Positions 17,316 to 25,537 of a stretch of 46,361 nucleotides of DNA are shown here, piece after piece; the first letter of the stretch is position 1; each line of letters starts with the position of its first letter. This DNA is from an uncultured Treponema sp. (lineage in GTDB: Bacteria; Spirochaetota; Spirochaetia; Treponematales; Treponemataceae), in NCBI GenBank assembly GCA_937902125.1, contig CALDIB010000025.1:1-46361 (forward strand), in the 5' to 3' direction. The translations under genes and the position numbers were made by a program. The notes beneath the pieces were generated by a model. It saw only the letters and a program-made list of their open reading frames with translations, was not told the origin of the DNA and did no database searches.

Positions 17316-18794
17316 ATGGGTGAAAATTACTTTAACAAAATTCCATGGCGCGAGGCGCGCTTGCAGTTGGGACATTGCCGCTCTATGGCCAAGGAAGAAT
17401 TTGCCGACGGAGTGAACGCTCTTAAAGGAAAGAAAATCGTAATCGTAGGCTGCGGCGCCCAGGGCTTGAACCAGGGACTTTGCTTGCGGGACTCAGGCTT
17501 GGACGTTTCTTACGCCTTGCGGGAATCGGCCATCACGGAAAAGCGCCAGTCTTGGAAAAACGCCACGGAAAACGGCTTTAAAGTCGGCACTTACGACGAG
17601 ATGATTCCCACAGCCGACTTGGTTGGAAACCTGACTCCAGACAAGCAGCACACTCCCGTAATCACCGAAGTAATGCAAAAGATGAAGAAGGGCTCCGCGC
17701 TTTGGTATAGCCACGGATTCAACATGATAGAAGAAGGAATGATTATCCGCCCGGACATCACTGTTGTCATGTGCGCTCCTAAAGGACCGGGAACGGAAGT
17801 GTGGCACGAGTTCCAGCGCGGCTTTGGAGTTCCTGACTTGATCGCGGTCCACCCGGCCAACGACCCCGAAGGAAAGGGCTGGGCCTACGCCAAGGCGCTT
17901 GCCGTCGGAATGGGCGGAAGCAAGGCCGGCGTTTTGGAAAGCTCCTTCATCGCCGAAGTAAAGAGCGACCTTATGGGCGAGCAGACAATTTTGTGCGGAA
18001 TGTTGCAGGCCGGAACAATCGTTTGCTACGACAAGATGGTGACGGAAGGGATCGCTCCTGAATACGCGACAAAACTTTTGATGCACGGCTGGAACGTTGT
18101 AAGCGAAGCCCTCAAGTGGGGCGGAATCACCAACATGATGGACCGCCTTTCCAACCCCGCCAAAATCAAGGCCAACGCCCTTAGCAAGGAAATCAAAAAG
18201 CTTTTGGCTCCCCTTTACCAAAAGCACATGGACGACATCATCAGCGGAAAATTCTCCAGCACAATGATGAAGGACTGGGCCAACAAGGACCACGACCTTT
18301 TGACTTGGCGCGAAGAGACCGGCGCTCTTCCGTTTGAAAAGAACGAGGAGTCAAAGGAAGAAATCACTGAGCAGGAATATTTTGACAAGGGAATCTTGCT
18401 TGTGGCCATGGTAAAGGCCGGCTGCGAATTGGCCTTTGAAACAATGGTTGACGCGGGAATCAAGGAAGAGTCGGCCTACTACGAGTCGCTCCACGAAGTT
18501 CCGCTCATCGCCAACCTCATCGACCGCAAGCGCTTGTACGAGATGAACCGCGTCATCAGCGACACCGCCGAATATGGATGCTACTTGTTCAGCCGCGTCG
18601 CCGCTCCGATGATGGCCAAGGACTTTATGCCCAACATCCACACGGACGTTATCGGCAAAGGCCTTGACGTAAAGGACAACAGCGTCAACAACACCGAGCT
18701 TGTCAACGTCAACGCCGAAATCCGCAACCACCCGATTGAGGTTGTAGGCCGCCGCTTGAGAGCGTATATGACTGCTATGAAACCGGTTATCTAA
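17316..18794 (+). CDS. ilvC: Ketol-acid reductoisomerase, class II (long form)
   Basis: A 492-residue NADPH enzyme of valine, leucine and isoleucine synthesis. It aligns almost throughout with the E. coli enzyme: EFADGVNALKGKKIVIVGCG opens the Rossmann domain (VGCGAQG), followed by NLTPDKQH, YSHGFN, the APKGPGTEV loop, EVKSDLMGEQTILCG and the second knotted domain with ESAYYESLHE and ISDTAEYG. AAGGAG precedes the ATG by 7 nt. No other ilv or leu gene is in the window. A long leader (about 145 nt) suggests RNA-level control, but no leader-peptide run of branched-chain codons was seen. Confidence 0.97.
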   Translation: MGENYFNKIPWREARLQLGHCRSMAKEEFADGVNALKGKKIVIVGCGAQGLNQGLCLRDSGLDVSYALRESAITEKRQSWKNATENGFKVGTYDEMIPTADLVGNLTPDKQHTPVITEVMQKMKKGSALWYSHGFNMIEEGMIIRPDITVVMCAPKGPGTEVWHEFQRGFGVPDLIAVHPANDPEGKGWAYAKALAVGMGGSKAGVLESSFIAEVKSDLMGEQTILCGMLQAGTIVCYDKMVTEGIAPEYATKLLMHGWNVVSEALKWGGITNMMDRLSNPAKIKANALSKEIKKLLAPLYQKHMDDIISGKFSSTMMKDWANKDHDLLTWREETGALPFEKNEESKEEITEQEYFDKGILLVAMVKAGCELAFETMVDAGIKEESAYYESLHEVPLIANLIDRKRLYEMNRVISDTAEYGCYLFSRVAAPMMAKDFMPNIHTDVIGKGLDVKDNSVNNTELVNVNAEIRNHPIEVVGRRLRAYMTAMKPVI

Positions 18795-18841
18795 TAAAGC
18801 CGGTATTGTAAGGCTAACGACTAGATTGCTTACTGACTAGG

Positions 18842-18869
18842 AAGGCCGCCCTGTTGGGCGGCCTTTTTT
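18842..18869 (+). terminator. ilvC terminator
   Basis: AAGGCCGCCC (18842-18851), TGTT loop, GGGCGGCCTT (18856-18865) and a T-run to 18869. A textbook Rho-independent terminator. Confidence 0.95.
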
Positions 18870-18889
18870 AAAATATTAGAATATAAAAA

Positions 18890-19156
18890 TTATTTCTTTA
18901 ACCAACAAACGCATTTAGAGAATTTGTCGCGAATATTCTTTGACCAACTTTTGCCAACACGTTCTATCAAACCATCACTCACAAACTCATCTATCATTTT
19001 AGAAATTTCAGAATGATATTTTTCTGTTGTCGCAAATTTGCTGTTAGCAGTATATACGTTGCTGTATTTCTGTAACAAAATCTGAATCACTGTATGAGCG
19101 TCAAAAATAAATCCACTCTGTATTCCTTCAATGATTTTCTTAATTGTCCCTTTCAT
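18890..19156 (-). CDS. Small protein of unknown function (88 residues), AT-rich island
   Basis: Not recognised. A basic protein with predicted helices and a C-terminal part (ISKMIDEFVSDGLIERVGKSW) that reads like a winged-helix arm, ending with CVCWLKK. GAGGAG precedes the ATG by 8 nt, so it is likely real. Its coding sequence is clearly more AT-rich than ilvC or preA on either side, a sign of transfer. It may be cotranscribed with the lipoprotein gene upstream on the same strand. Confidence 0.55.
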   Translation of the reverse strand: MKGTIKKIIEGIQSGFIFDAHTVIQILLQKYSNVYTANSKFATTEKYHSEISKMIDEFVSDGLIERVGKSWSKNIRDKFSKCVCWLKK

Positions 19157-19186
19157 AATATTTTCTCCTCGTAATTATATAAAAGA

Positions 19187-20063
19187 CTATATTTTCACCG
19201 AGTTCGTAGTTACAACTACATTTTGTTTTCTCCATGGTCCTCCTCCTGGTTGTTTGCTTTCATCATACGAAAATTCCATATGAATTTCCGCTCGTAACCT
19301 ATTTCCGCAATTTTCAATACTGTTCAACCAGTCCTTAAATTTTATAAACTCATCCCATTCAAATCTATATGACCACTTATTACCATTAATATTTAGCAGA
19401 TATTTCTTCTCCTCAACAGAATTCCATTTTTTTATATATGATCTGCCGGAGCCTTCGTATCCAAACCATCCTATTGTATCATAGAGTCCAGTCTTAAAAG
19501 AACTTCTAATATCAATTTTCAATATTCCATTTTCTGCTGCTTTATCAAGAAAATCTCCAGAAATGTTCACTTCAATAAACTTATCACTATCAGAATAATT
19601 TATGGATGCCGATATATCATAAACATTTGAATAAATGCCGTCTCCAACCGATTGAATGGAAAAGGAGTTAGCGCCTAAACGAAAATAATAGATTTCCCCG
19701 TTCTTAACAAAAGGAAAAACATATTCATCATATAGGACACCATTCATTTCGACATTTGTCCAATCGCTTTTACTAGAAATTAGATATAAATTTTCTCCAA
19801 TATAGATAGTTGGCTTTTCACCCTCAAACACTGTCCAATTCATCCCTGAATCTCTATAACAATCTAGATATTCTCTAATTTTAGGTTCAGTTGCAAGAAA
19901 AAAATGTATTCCACCATCTCGTGAAACCGCCTTAAAATTCGTAGAAGAATATGAAGTGGGAATATATTTCGGATCATCCGATCCATTACTGCACGACACC
20001 ATCGTACTCGCAACCACCCCCCACAAAAACCGCGCAAATCAATCCACCAAAAAAACTTTTCAT
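19187..20063 (-). pseudogene. Lipoprotein gene with a frameshift in the signal peptide (C6 tract)
   Basis: The open frame (to 20026) lacks a proper start. An ATG at 20061-20063 with GGAGG spaced 6 nt reads MKSFFGGLICAVFVGGG and then ends at a stop in the wrong frame. Removing one base from the C6 run at 20017-20022 (G6 on the coding strand) joins the frames and gives MKSFFGGLICAVFVGVVAST followed by MVSC, a perfect lipoprotein signal with lipobox cysteine. The mature part (about 255 residues, Trp/Tyr/Ser-rich, beta-like) is otherwise intact and not recognised. It could be phase-variable, recently broken or a sequencing error. It is AT-rich. Confidence 0.7.
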
Positions 20064-20225
20064 CTCTCGCCTCCAAAAAAGCATCAAAAACCTCTACTTT
20101 TAATACACTTCAATGATAATAAATATAATTATACTCCCTAACTAGCATACTGTTAATCTTCTATTCTATCCGAATAGATATTATTACTACACATATCAAA
20201 GCCAATTTCCCCATAAACTTAAAGA

Positions 20226-20549
20226 ATGAAAAGCAAAGAAATTCAAAAAAGATTGGCGGAAAACCTTAGAAAACTGCGCAAAGGCAAAAAAATGACGCAG
20301 CTAGACCTTGCAGTAAAATGCGATTTGTCCGAGGCGATGATAAAAAACATTGAGCTTTGCCGTTCCTGGCCTAGCGAAAAAACTTTGGCTCAAATCACAA
20401 AAGCGCTGGATGTTGACATCTACAGGCTTTTCCTTCCCCTCGCCATTGACTTTGAAAAAGCGACCGAGATTAAAAATTCCGTTCAAGACGAGGTTGTAAA
20501 GTCTTTGCGTAAATTTGTTGACGAAAAATTAAACTCGTTAACCCTATGA
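20226..20549 (+). CDS. XRE-family DNA-binding regulator
   Basis: A 107-residue protein with a Cro/CI-type helix-turn-helix in its first 65 residues: LAENLRKLRKGKKMTQLDLA, then the recognition-helix segment SEAMIKNIELCRSWPSEKTL and AQITKALDVD. The C-terminal 40 residues form a charged helix, possibly for dimerisation. It stands at the edge of the AT-rich island and is divergent from the frameshifted lipoprotein gene, so it may regulate it (inference). No good Shine-Dalgarno sequence precedes the ATG. Confidence 0.85.
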   Translation: MKSKEIQKRLAENLRKLRKGKKMTQLDLAVKCDLSEAMIKNIELCRSWPSEKTLAQITKALDVDIYRLFLPLAIDFEKATEIKNSVQDEVVKSLRKFVDEKLNSLTL

Positions 20550-20580
20550 CAAGCCGCCAAAAAAACTTTTAAATTCCGCC

Positions 20581-20609
20581 TTGCGTCGCGACAAAATTTT
20601 TTATATAAT
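20581..20609 (+). promoter_or_regulatory. preA promoter with very short leader
   Basis: TTGCGT (20581-20586), 17-bp spacer, TATAAT (20604-20609). The ATG at 20625 would leave a leader of about 9 nt, too short for a full ribosome site. Confidence 0.65.
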
Positions 20610-20624
20610 GAATGCGGAAACTTT

Positions 20625-21833
20625 ATGGCAACTTTACAAACAAGTTTTTTGGGAATCCAATTTGAAAACCCTTTTTTGCTGGCCTCCGCTCCGCCAACTT
20701 CAAAAGTGGAGGGCATAGACAAGGCCTTTGAAATGGGCTGGGGCGGCGCTGTTTTAAAGACAATCACTCCCGATGATTTAATAATGAACGAAGCCAGTCC
20801 TCGCTACCAGGTTCAAAGGCACGAAGGAAAAATCATCGGCTTTCAAAACATAGAATTGTTGAGCCACAAAAGCCTTAAATATTGGCTGGACGGAATTCGC
20901 TTTTTAAAGAAAAAGCATCCCAACAAAGTTGTCATCGCCAGCATTATGGCGCCGCAAGAAAAAGAAAAATGGCAGGCGCTTGTTCGCGCGATAAACGACA
21001 CTCCCGCCGACGCTTTTGAGCTGAACTTTTCCTGCCCTCACGGAATGCCGGAAAAGAAAATTGGAATGGCCATCGGAACAAGCCGGGAATCTTCCAAAAC
21101 CATAACCGCTTGGGTCAAAGAGGCGGCAAAAAAACCTGTGTTTGTAAAACTAACGCCAAATGTCACAGACATAAGCCGAATAGCGCTTGCCGTTCAAGAG
21201 GCCGGGGCTGACGGCGTGACCGCCATAAACACTGCGCAAGGATTTATGGGAGTGGACTTGGACAGCCTTGAGCCGCGCTTGAACATAGACGGCCATTCCA
21301 CTTTTGGCGGATGTTCCGGGCCAATAATAAAGGCCATTGGCTTTAGATGCGTGGCGCAAATCAGGCAAGCCTCCGCGCTTCCAATTTTGGCCAGCGGCGG
21401 AATCAGCGACTGGAGCGACGCGGCGCAATACATAGCGCTGGGAGCGGACGCGGTTCAAGTTTGCGCGGAAGTCATGCTCAATGGATACGAAATAATCGGC
21501 AAGATGAAAGACGGACTTTTGAATTACTTGAACTCAAAATCCTTTGCCAGCATAAACGACATAAAAGGCGCCGTCGTCAAAAAAATCATCAGCCACGAAA
21601 GCCTGAACAAAAGCTGCATGGTTCTTCCTTCAATCAACAAAAGCAAGTGCGTCCTTTGCAAAAAATGCGTATCACGTTGCTCGGAATCCGAAAGCGGAGC
21701 CTTGTCAGTCCAGGACGGCGCCATAAAGGTTGACAAAGGCCTTTGCGTAGGTTGCTCCCTTTGCTCCCATGTCTGTTCTCAAGGCGCCATCGCCATGACA
21801 AACCGCCTTGAAAACGCTCGCCTTATGCGCTAG
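20625..21833 (+). CDS. preA: Dihydropyrimidine dehydrogenase catalytic subunit PreA-like
   Basis: This 402-residue flavoprotein would reduce uracil or thymine (or oxidise dihydropyrimidines). It aligns with E. coli PreA: FENPFLLASAPP, GWGGAVLKTI, the catalytic-cysteine segment ELNFSCPHGM, GADGVTAINT and SGGISDWSDAAQYI form the FMN barrel. Two [4Fe-4S] motifs close the chain, CVLCKKCVSRC and CVGCSLCSHVC. Its usual partner PreT (NAD-binding subunit) is not in the window. The next gene begins 9 nt after its stop. No -35/-10 pair fits that gap, so the three genes to 23643 are probably one unit. Confidence 0.88.
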   Translation: MATLQTSFLGIQFENPFLLASAPPTSKVEGIDKAFEMGWGGAVLKTITPDDLIMNEASPRYQVQRHEGKIIGFQNIELLSHKSLKYWLDGIRFLKKKHPNKVVIASIMAPQEKEKWQALVRAINDTPADAFELNFSCPHGMPEKKIGMAIGTSRESSKTITAWVKEAAKKPVFVKLTPNVTDISRIALAVQEAGADGVTAINTAQGFMGVDLDSLEPRLNIDGHSTFGGCSGPIIKAIGFRCVAQIRQASALPILASGGISDWSDAAQYIALGADAVQVCAEVMLNGYEIIGKMKDGLLNYLNSKSFASINDIKGAVVKKIISHESLNKSCMVLPSINKSKCVLCKKCVSRCSESESGALSVQDGAIKVDKGLCVGCSLCSHVCSQGAIAMTNRLENARLMR

Positions 21834-21842
21834 CATATTTTC

Positions 21843-22478
21843 ATGCAAAGCTCATTTGAACAAACGATAAAAAATTTCTTGCCCTCTGACGACGAACGCT
21901 TGAACAGCCTTTTAAAGTTTTCGGCGCTGGCGGAAGAAATGGACAAAATCAGCCGCAGAACAAAACTGGCCGACGGTTCCAGAAGGCAAAACGACGCGGA
22001 GCATTCTTGGCGAATCGCGCTTATGGCGCTTATGTTTAAAGACTATTTTGACGAAGAGGTTGACGCGACTCGGGCGGCGGCCATTTGCGTGGCGCACGAC
22101 TTGGTTGAAATTTACGCGGGGGACACATTTGCCTACGACGCCGCCGCGAATGTCGGAAAAGAGGAGCGAGAAAAGATGGCCGCCGACAAACTTTTTGGCC
22201 AGTTGCCGGACGATGTTTCCGCGAAACTCCGCGCGCTTTGGAACGAGTTTGAAGAAATGAAAACGCCGGAATCCCGCTACGCAAATTGCATGGACCGCCT
22301 TGAGCCTTTTTTAAACAACACTCTTGCCGTTGACGGAGGAACTTGGGCCGAAGCCAAAGTTGACATGGCGGCGGTAGAAAAGCGCGCCAAGCCCATAAAA
22401 GAAAACATGAGCCGCGTTTGGAAATGGCTTTTTAAGTCTCTTGAAAGAGGCGCGGAGCAGGGCTGGATAAAAAAATGA
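21843..22478 (+). CDS. HD-domain phosphohydrolase, YfbR/HDDC2-like
   Basis: A 211-residue metal-dependent phosphohydrolase, probably a 5'-nucleotidase for deoxynucleoside monophosphates, from family knowledge. The HD-superfamily residues are in place: DAEHSWRIALMALMF (first His), the HD pair in CVAHDLVEIYAGDT, and a late Asp in NCMDRLEPF. The distance to preA is 9 nt, and preA handles pyrimidine bases, so a joint role in pyrimidine salvage or degradation is plausible (inference). No clear ribosome site precedes the ATG, which fits translational coupling. Confidence 0.8.
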   Translation: MQSSFEQTIKNFLPSDDERLNSLLKFSALAEEMDKISRRTKLADGSRRQNDAEHSWRIALMALMFKDYFDEEVDATRAAAICVAHDLVEIYAGDTFAYDAAANVGKEEREKMAADKLFGQLPDDVSAKLRALWNEFEEMKTPESRYANCMDRLEPFLNNTLAVDGGTWAEAKVDMAAVEKRAKPIKENMSRVWKWLFKSLERGAEQGWIKK

Positions 22479-22510
22479 ACAAAAGCCAAACTTGTTCAAA
22501 AGCCCAAGAA

Positions 22511-22581
22511 GCGCCCCGCGTCTTGAAAAACCAAACGTCTTTTGCAAAAACCGAAAGTTTTCGCAAGACAAAAATCCCGCC
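22511..22581 (+). repeat. 63-bp-type element, copy A (between the HD gene and the yhcC-like gene)
   Basis: From CTTG (22522) to CAAGAC the length equals that of copies B and C inside the next gene. By direct count 38 of 53 positions match copy C without gaps. GTCTTG and CAAGAC at its two sides are complementary, so the element is partly palindromic. In the yhcC frame it would read PRLEKPNVFCKNRKFSQDKN. Confidence 0.7.
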
Positions 22582-22596
22582 GGAAAAACCAACTTT

Positions 22597-23643
22597 ATGC
22601 CCATAAACCTTTCCAACTTTTACAAACAAAAATTTGGCCGCAAGGTTTACAAGTTGGCCGTAGACGCGGGCTGCTCCTGCCCCAACCGGGACGGAAAGCT
22701 GGACACCCGGGGCTGCATTTTTTGCTCGGCCAACGGAAGCGGCGACTTCACTCCGTCCAAAAATCTTTCAATCCCGGAACAACTTGAGGCCGCCAAAGCC
22801 TTGGTTCAAAAAAAAGCGCTGGGCCGCCGCGGCGCGCGTCTTGGAAAGCCTGCAATTTCTCGCGCTGGCCAAAATTCTTTGCAAGGCAAAAAAGCGCCGC
22901 TTCTTGGCCAACCAAAAAATCTTGGAAATTGCCAAAAGTTATCGCAAGACAAAAAGGCGCCGCGTCTCTGCGCCGGAATCGCCGTTCCCGCTCCCGCCTA
23001 CATCGCATACTTTCAAAATTTCACCAACACTTACGGCGACCCAAAAATTCTAAAGCAAAAATACTTCGCGGCGCTTTCCGTTCCTGACATTGTGGGCGTG
23101 GACATAGCCACGCGGCCCGACTGTCTTGGCCCAAAAATTCTTTCTGTCATAAAAGAGCTGTCGCAAAAAACTTTTGTCACAGTAGAGCTGGGCCTGCAAA
23201 CCGCCCGCCAAAAAACGGCGGACTTAATAAGGCGGGGCTACCCCACAAGCGTTTACAGCCAGGCCGTCGCCGCGCTAAAAAAAACTTGCCCTGCCGTCCA
23301 TATCGTGACCCAATTGATTTTGGGTTTGCCCGGAGAAAGCGACGGCGACATGATGGAAACTGTCCGCCGTGTTGTCGCCGCCGGCTCGGACGGAATAAAA
23401 ATAACTTGCCTGTACGTTTTAGCCGGAACCGATTTGGAAAAAGACTGGAGAGCTGGAAAGTTTGAATGCCTTTCAAAGGAAAAATACTTTGACTTGCTAA
23501 AAAAAATATTTCCCCTTTTGCCGCCTGACATGGTTGTTCACCGGCTGACAGGTGACGGGCCAAAAAAAATTTTGCTCGCGCCTGAATGGACAAAAAACAA
23601 GCGGCAAGTACTGAACGAACTTGCCGCCCTGCATTTAATGTGA
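22597..23643 (+). CDS. YhcC-like radical SAM protein (TIGR01212 type) with in-frame repeat insertion
   Basis: A 348-residue radical-SAM protein of unknown substrate. The N-terminus FGRKVYKLAVDAGCSCPNRDG and the cluster cysteines CPNRDG and GCIFC match YhcC proteins. VGVDIATRPDC, TVELGLQT and VTQLILGLPGE are further family blocks. Residues about 76-125 are not family-like: two 21-residue repeats ending KKAP (copies B and C). I start at the ATG 22597 (MPINLSNFY), the usual YhcC start. A longer frame from a TTG at 22492 would translate copy A as well. No ribosome site is seen. The gene follows the HD gene on the same strand. Confidence 0.85.
   Translation: MPINLSNFYKQKFGRKVYKLAVDAGCSCPNRDGKLDTRGCIFCSANGSGDFTPSKNLSIPEQLEAAKALVQKKALGRRGARLGKPAISRAGQNSLQGKKAPLLGQPKNLGNCQKLSQDKKAPRLCAGIAVPAPAYIAYFQNFTNTYGDPKILKQKYFAALSVPDIVGVDIATRPDCLGPKILSVIKELSQKTFVTVELGLQTARQKTADLIRRGYPTSVYSQAVAALKKTCPAVHIVTQLILGLPGESDGDMMETVRRVVAAGSDGIKITCLYVLAGTDLEKDWRAGKFECLSKEKYFDLLKKIFPLLPPDMVVHRLTGDGPKKILLAPEWTKNKRQVLNELAALHLM
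22832..22957 (+). repeat. 63-bp-type element, copies B and C in tandem inside the yhcC-like gene
   Basis: Copy B starts at 22832 and copy C at about 22894, with an exact 63-bp period (CTTGG at 22840 and 22903). 41 of 61 aligned positions match. The period is 21 codons, so the reading frame is kept. Each ends with KKAP. A third start (GCGCCGCGTCT) follows copy C. Confidence 0.75.
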
Positions 23644-23667
23644 AGAATAAATTAAGGTATTGAAAAA

Positions 23668-23780
23668 AAAAACGCGGAGCGTGGTTCTGAACGGCAAAGC
23701 GCTTTGCGCGTTGAGCTTGCTGTTACGCCACAAAAGCGCAACCGCGCATTTGACGTTCAGGTTCATGCGGGAGCGTTTTT
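23668..23780. repeat. 113-nt imperfect inverted repeat between convergent genes
   Basis: AAAAACGC (23668-23675) pairs with GCGTTTTT (23773-23780), CTGAACG (23687-23693) with CGTTCAG (23754-23760), and an inner palindrome GCAAAGCGCTTTGC lies at 23694-23707. It fills the gap between the yhcC-like gene and the acyl-CoA synthetase gene. On both strands the outer stem ends in T-runs, so it may serve as a bidirectional terminator. Confidence 0.6.
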
Positions 23781-23785
23781 GTTTT

Positions 23786-25468
23786 TTATAATTCTTCCTT
23801 GTCTTTATTGTCTTTTTCGCGAATTTCCACGCGGCGAATTTTTCCGCTTATGGTCTTTGGAAGCTCTTCTACAAATTCAATTATGCGGGGATACTTGTAG
23901 CTGGCCGTCTGGCTTTTGACAAATTCCTGAAGTTCGATTTCAAGCTGCTTGCTCGCCTCAAAGCCCTTGTTCAAAACAATCGTGGCTTTTACAAGCTGGC
24001 CCCGCTTTGCGTCAAGAACGCCGGTGACCGCGCATTCCAAAACGGCGGGATGCTGCTGCAAAACGCTTTCAACTTCAAATGGACTGATGCGGTAGCCGGA
24101 ACTTTTTATGATGTCGTCCGCGCGGCCCACAAACCAAATGTAGCCGTCCTCGTCCATGTAGGCCGTGTCGCCTGTGTGGTAAAGGCCGTTGTCAAAGGCT
24201 TCGGCGGTAAGAACCACGTCTTTGTAGTAGCCCGAAAAAAGCCCGAGAGGATGGGATTTTTCAACATTGATGACAATCTGGCCCGTTTCGTTCACGCCGC
24301 AAGAGTCGCCGTTGGGCTTCGCGATGCGGACGTCGTAGCCGGGAGCGGGCTTACCCATTGAGCCTGGCTTTGGCTCCATTCCGGGAAAGTTTCCCACAAT
24401 GACCGTGGCTTCAGTCTGGCCGTAGGCCTCAAACATTTTGATTCCTGTTTGCTCATAGAAGCGGTTGTAAACTTCGGCGTTCAAAGCCTCGCCCGCCGTG
24501 ACGCAATATTTTAGCGAAGACAAGTCATACTTTGAAAGTTTTTGCCGAATCAAATAGCGGTAAACCGTTGGCGGCGCGCAAAAAGTCGTAATCTTGTAAT
24601 GGGAAATTTTTTGCAGCATCAAGTCGGGCTTAAAGGAATCCATGTCGTAAACAAAAACCGCGCTGCCGGCAATCCACTGGCCGTAAAGTTTTCCCCAAAC
24701 CGCCTTGCCCCAACCAGTTTCGGCGACGCTCAAATGCAAACCGTCCTCAACGACATTCTGCCAAAATTTGGCGGTGACGATGTGGCCCAAGGGATAAAGG
24801 AAATTGTGGCCCACCATTTTTGGATAGCCCGACGTTCCGCTTGTAAAATACAAAAGCATGATGTCGTCGTTATGGGTTCCTTCTTGGCCCGTTATGCGGT
24901 CAAAAATCGGAAGGCAAAATTCGTATTCCCGGTGGAAGTTGACCCAGCCCGGCCTGTCGCCGCCCACTGTCACCAAATTCTTGACGGAGGGCGATTTTGG
25001 CATGGCGGACTCAATCTCCTTCATCAATTTGTCGTCGTCAACCGAAACAATCATTTTTATTGAGGCGGCGGCGTTGCGATACTCCAAGTCTTTTTTAAGA
25101 AGCATTACTGTGGCCGGAACAGCGATGGCGCCGATTCTGTGCAAGGCCAAAATAAAAAGCCAGAACTCGTAGCGGCGGCGCAAAATCAGCATAACCGCGT
25201 CGCCCTTTCTGATTCCGTGGGCGGTCAAAAAGTTGGCGGTCTTTTTGGACATTTCAGAAATGTCCTTGAACGTAAAGGTCTTCTCTTCACCGGCATCGTC
25301 GCACCAAACAAGAGCGCGCTTGTTAGGCTCGTCATGCGCATAGCGGTCAACTATGTCGTAGGCAAAGTTGAAGTTTTCAGGTATTTTGATTTTAAAATGC
25401 TCTTTTAAATCTTCGTAGCCGCTAAAATCCTTAGGCTCTTCCAAAAATTCTTTATACAATGAAGACAT
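23786..25468 (-). CDS. Acyl-CoA synthetase, AMP-forming (acetyl-/medium-chain type)
   Basis: A 560-residue ANL-superfamily enzyme that activates a carboxylic acid through an acyl-adenylate to the CoA thioester. The P-loop YFTSGTSGYPKM, the AYGQTE motif, YHTGDTAYMDEDGY and the C-terminal catalytic lysine in PKTISGKIRR are intact. Length and the segment HLSVAETGWGKAVWGKLYGQ resemble acetyl-/medium-chain (ACSM-like) synthetases. The substrate cannot be set from sequence. GAGGAAA precedes the ATG. It stands alone on the minus strand, divergent from the RluA-type gene. Confidence 0.9.
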   Translation of the reverse strand: MSSLYKEFLEEPKDFSGYEDLKEHFKIKIPENFNFAYDIVDRYAHDEPNKRALVWCDDAGEEKTFTFKDISEMSKKTANFLTAHGIRKGDAVMLILRRRYEFWLFILALHRIGAIAVPATVMLLKKDLEYRNAAASIKMIVSVDDDKLMKEIESAMPKSPSVKNLVTVGGDRPGWVNFHREYEFCLPIFDRITGQEGTHNDDIMLLYFTSGTSGYPKMVGHNFLYPLGHIVTAKFWQNVVEDGLHLSVAETGWGKAVWGKLYGQWIAGSAVFVYDMDSFKPDLMLQKISHYKITTFCAPPTVYRYLIRQKLSKYDLSSLKYCVTAGEALNAEVYNRFYEQTGIKMFEAYGQTEATVIVGNFPGMEPKPGSMGKPAPGYDVRIAKPNGDSCGVNETGQIVINVEKSHPLGLFSGYYKDVVLTAEAFDNGLYHTGDTAYMDEDGYIWFVGRADDIIKSSGYRISPFEVESVLQQHPAVLECAVTGVLDAKRGQLVKATIVLNKGFEASKQLEIELQEFVKSQTASYKYPRIIEFVEELPKTISGKIRRVEIREKDNKDKEEL

Positions 25469-25499
25469 CGTTTTCCTCTATAAAATTAGACAAAAAAAA

Positions 25500-25528
25500 T
25501 TGATTTTAGTTGCATTTTATTTTATACT
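25500..25528 (+). promoter_or_regulatory. Promoter of the RluA-type gene, leaderless type
   Basis: TTGATT (25500-25505), 17-bp spacer, TATACT (25523-25528). The ATG at 25538 lies 9 nt downstream, without a ribosome site. Confidence 0.7.
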
Positions 25529-25537
25529 AGAAACAGT

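Noticed and set aside
22475..22606. A 43-codon frame starting in an ATGA overlap with the HD gene
   Set aside because: It runs across repeat copy A in another frame, has no ribosome site and shows no protein-like conservation with copies B and C.
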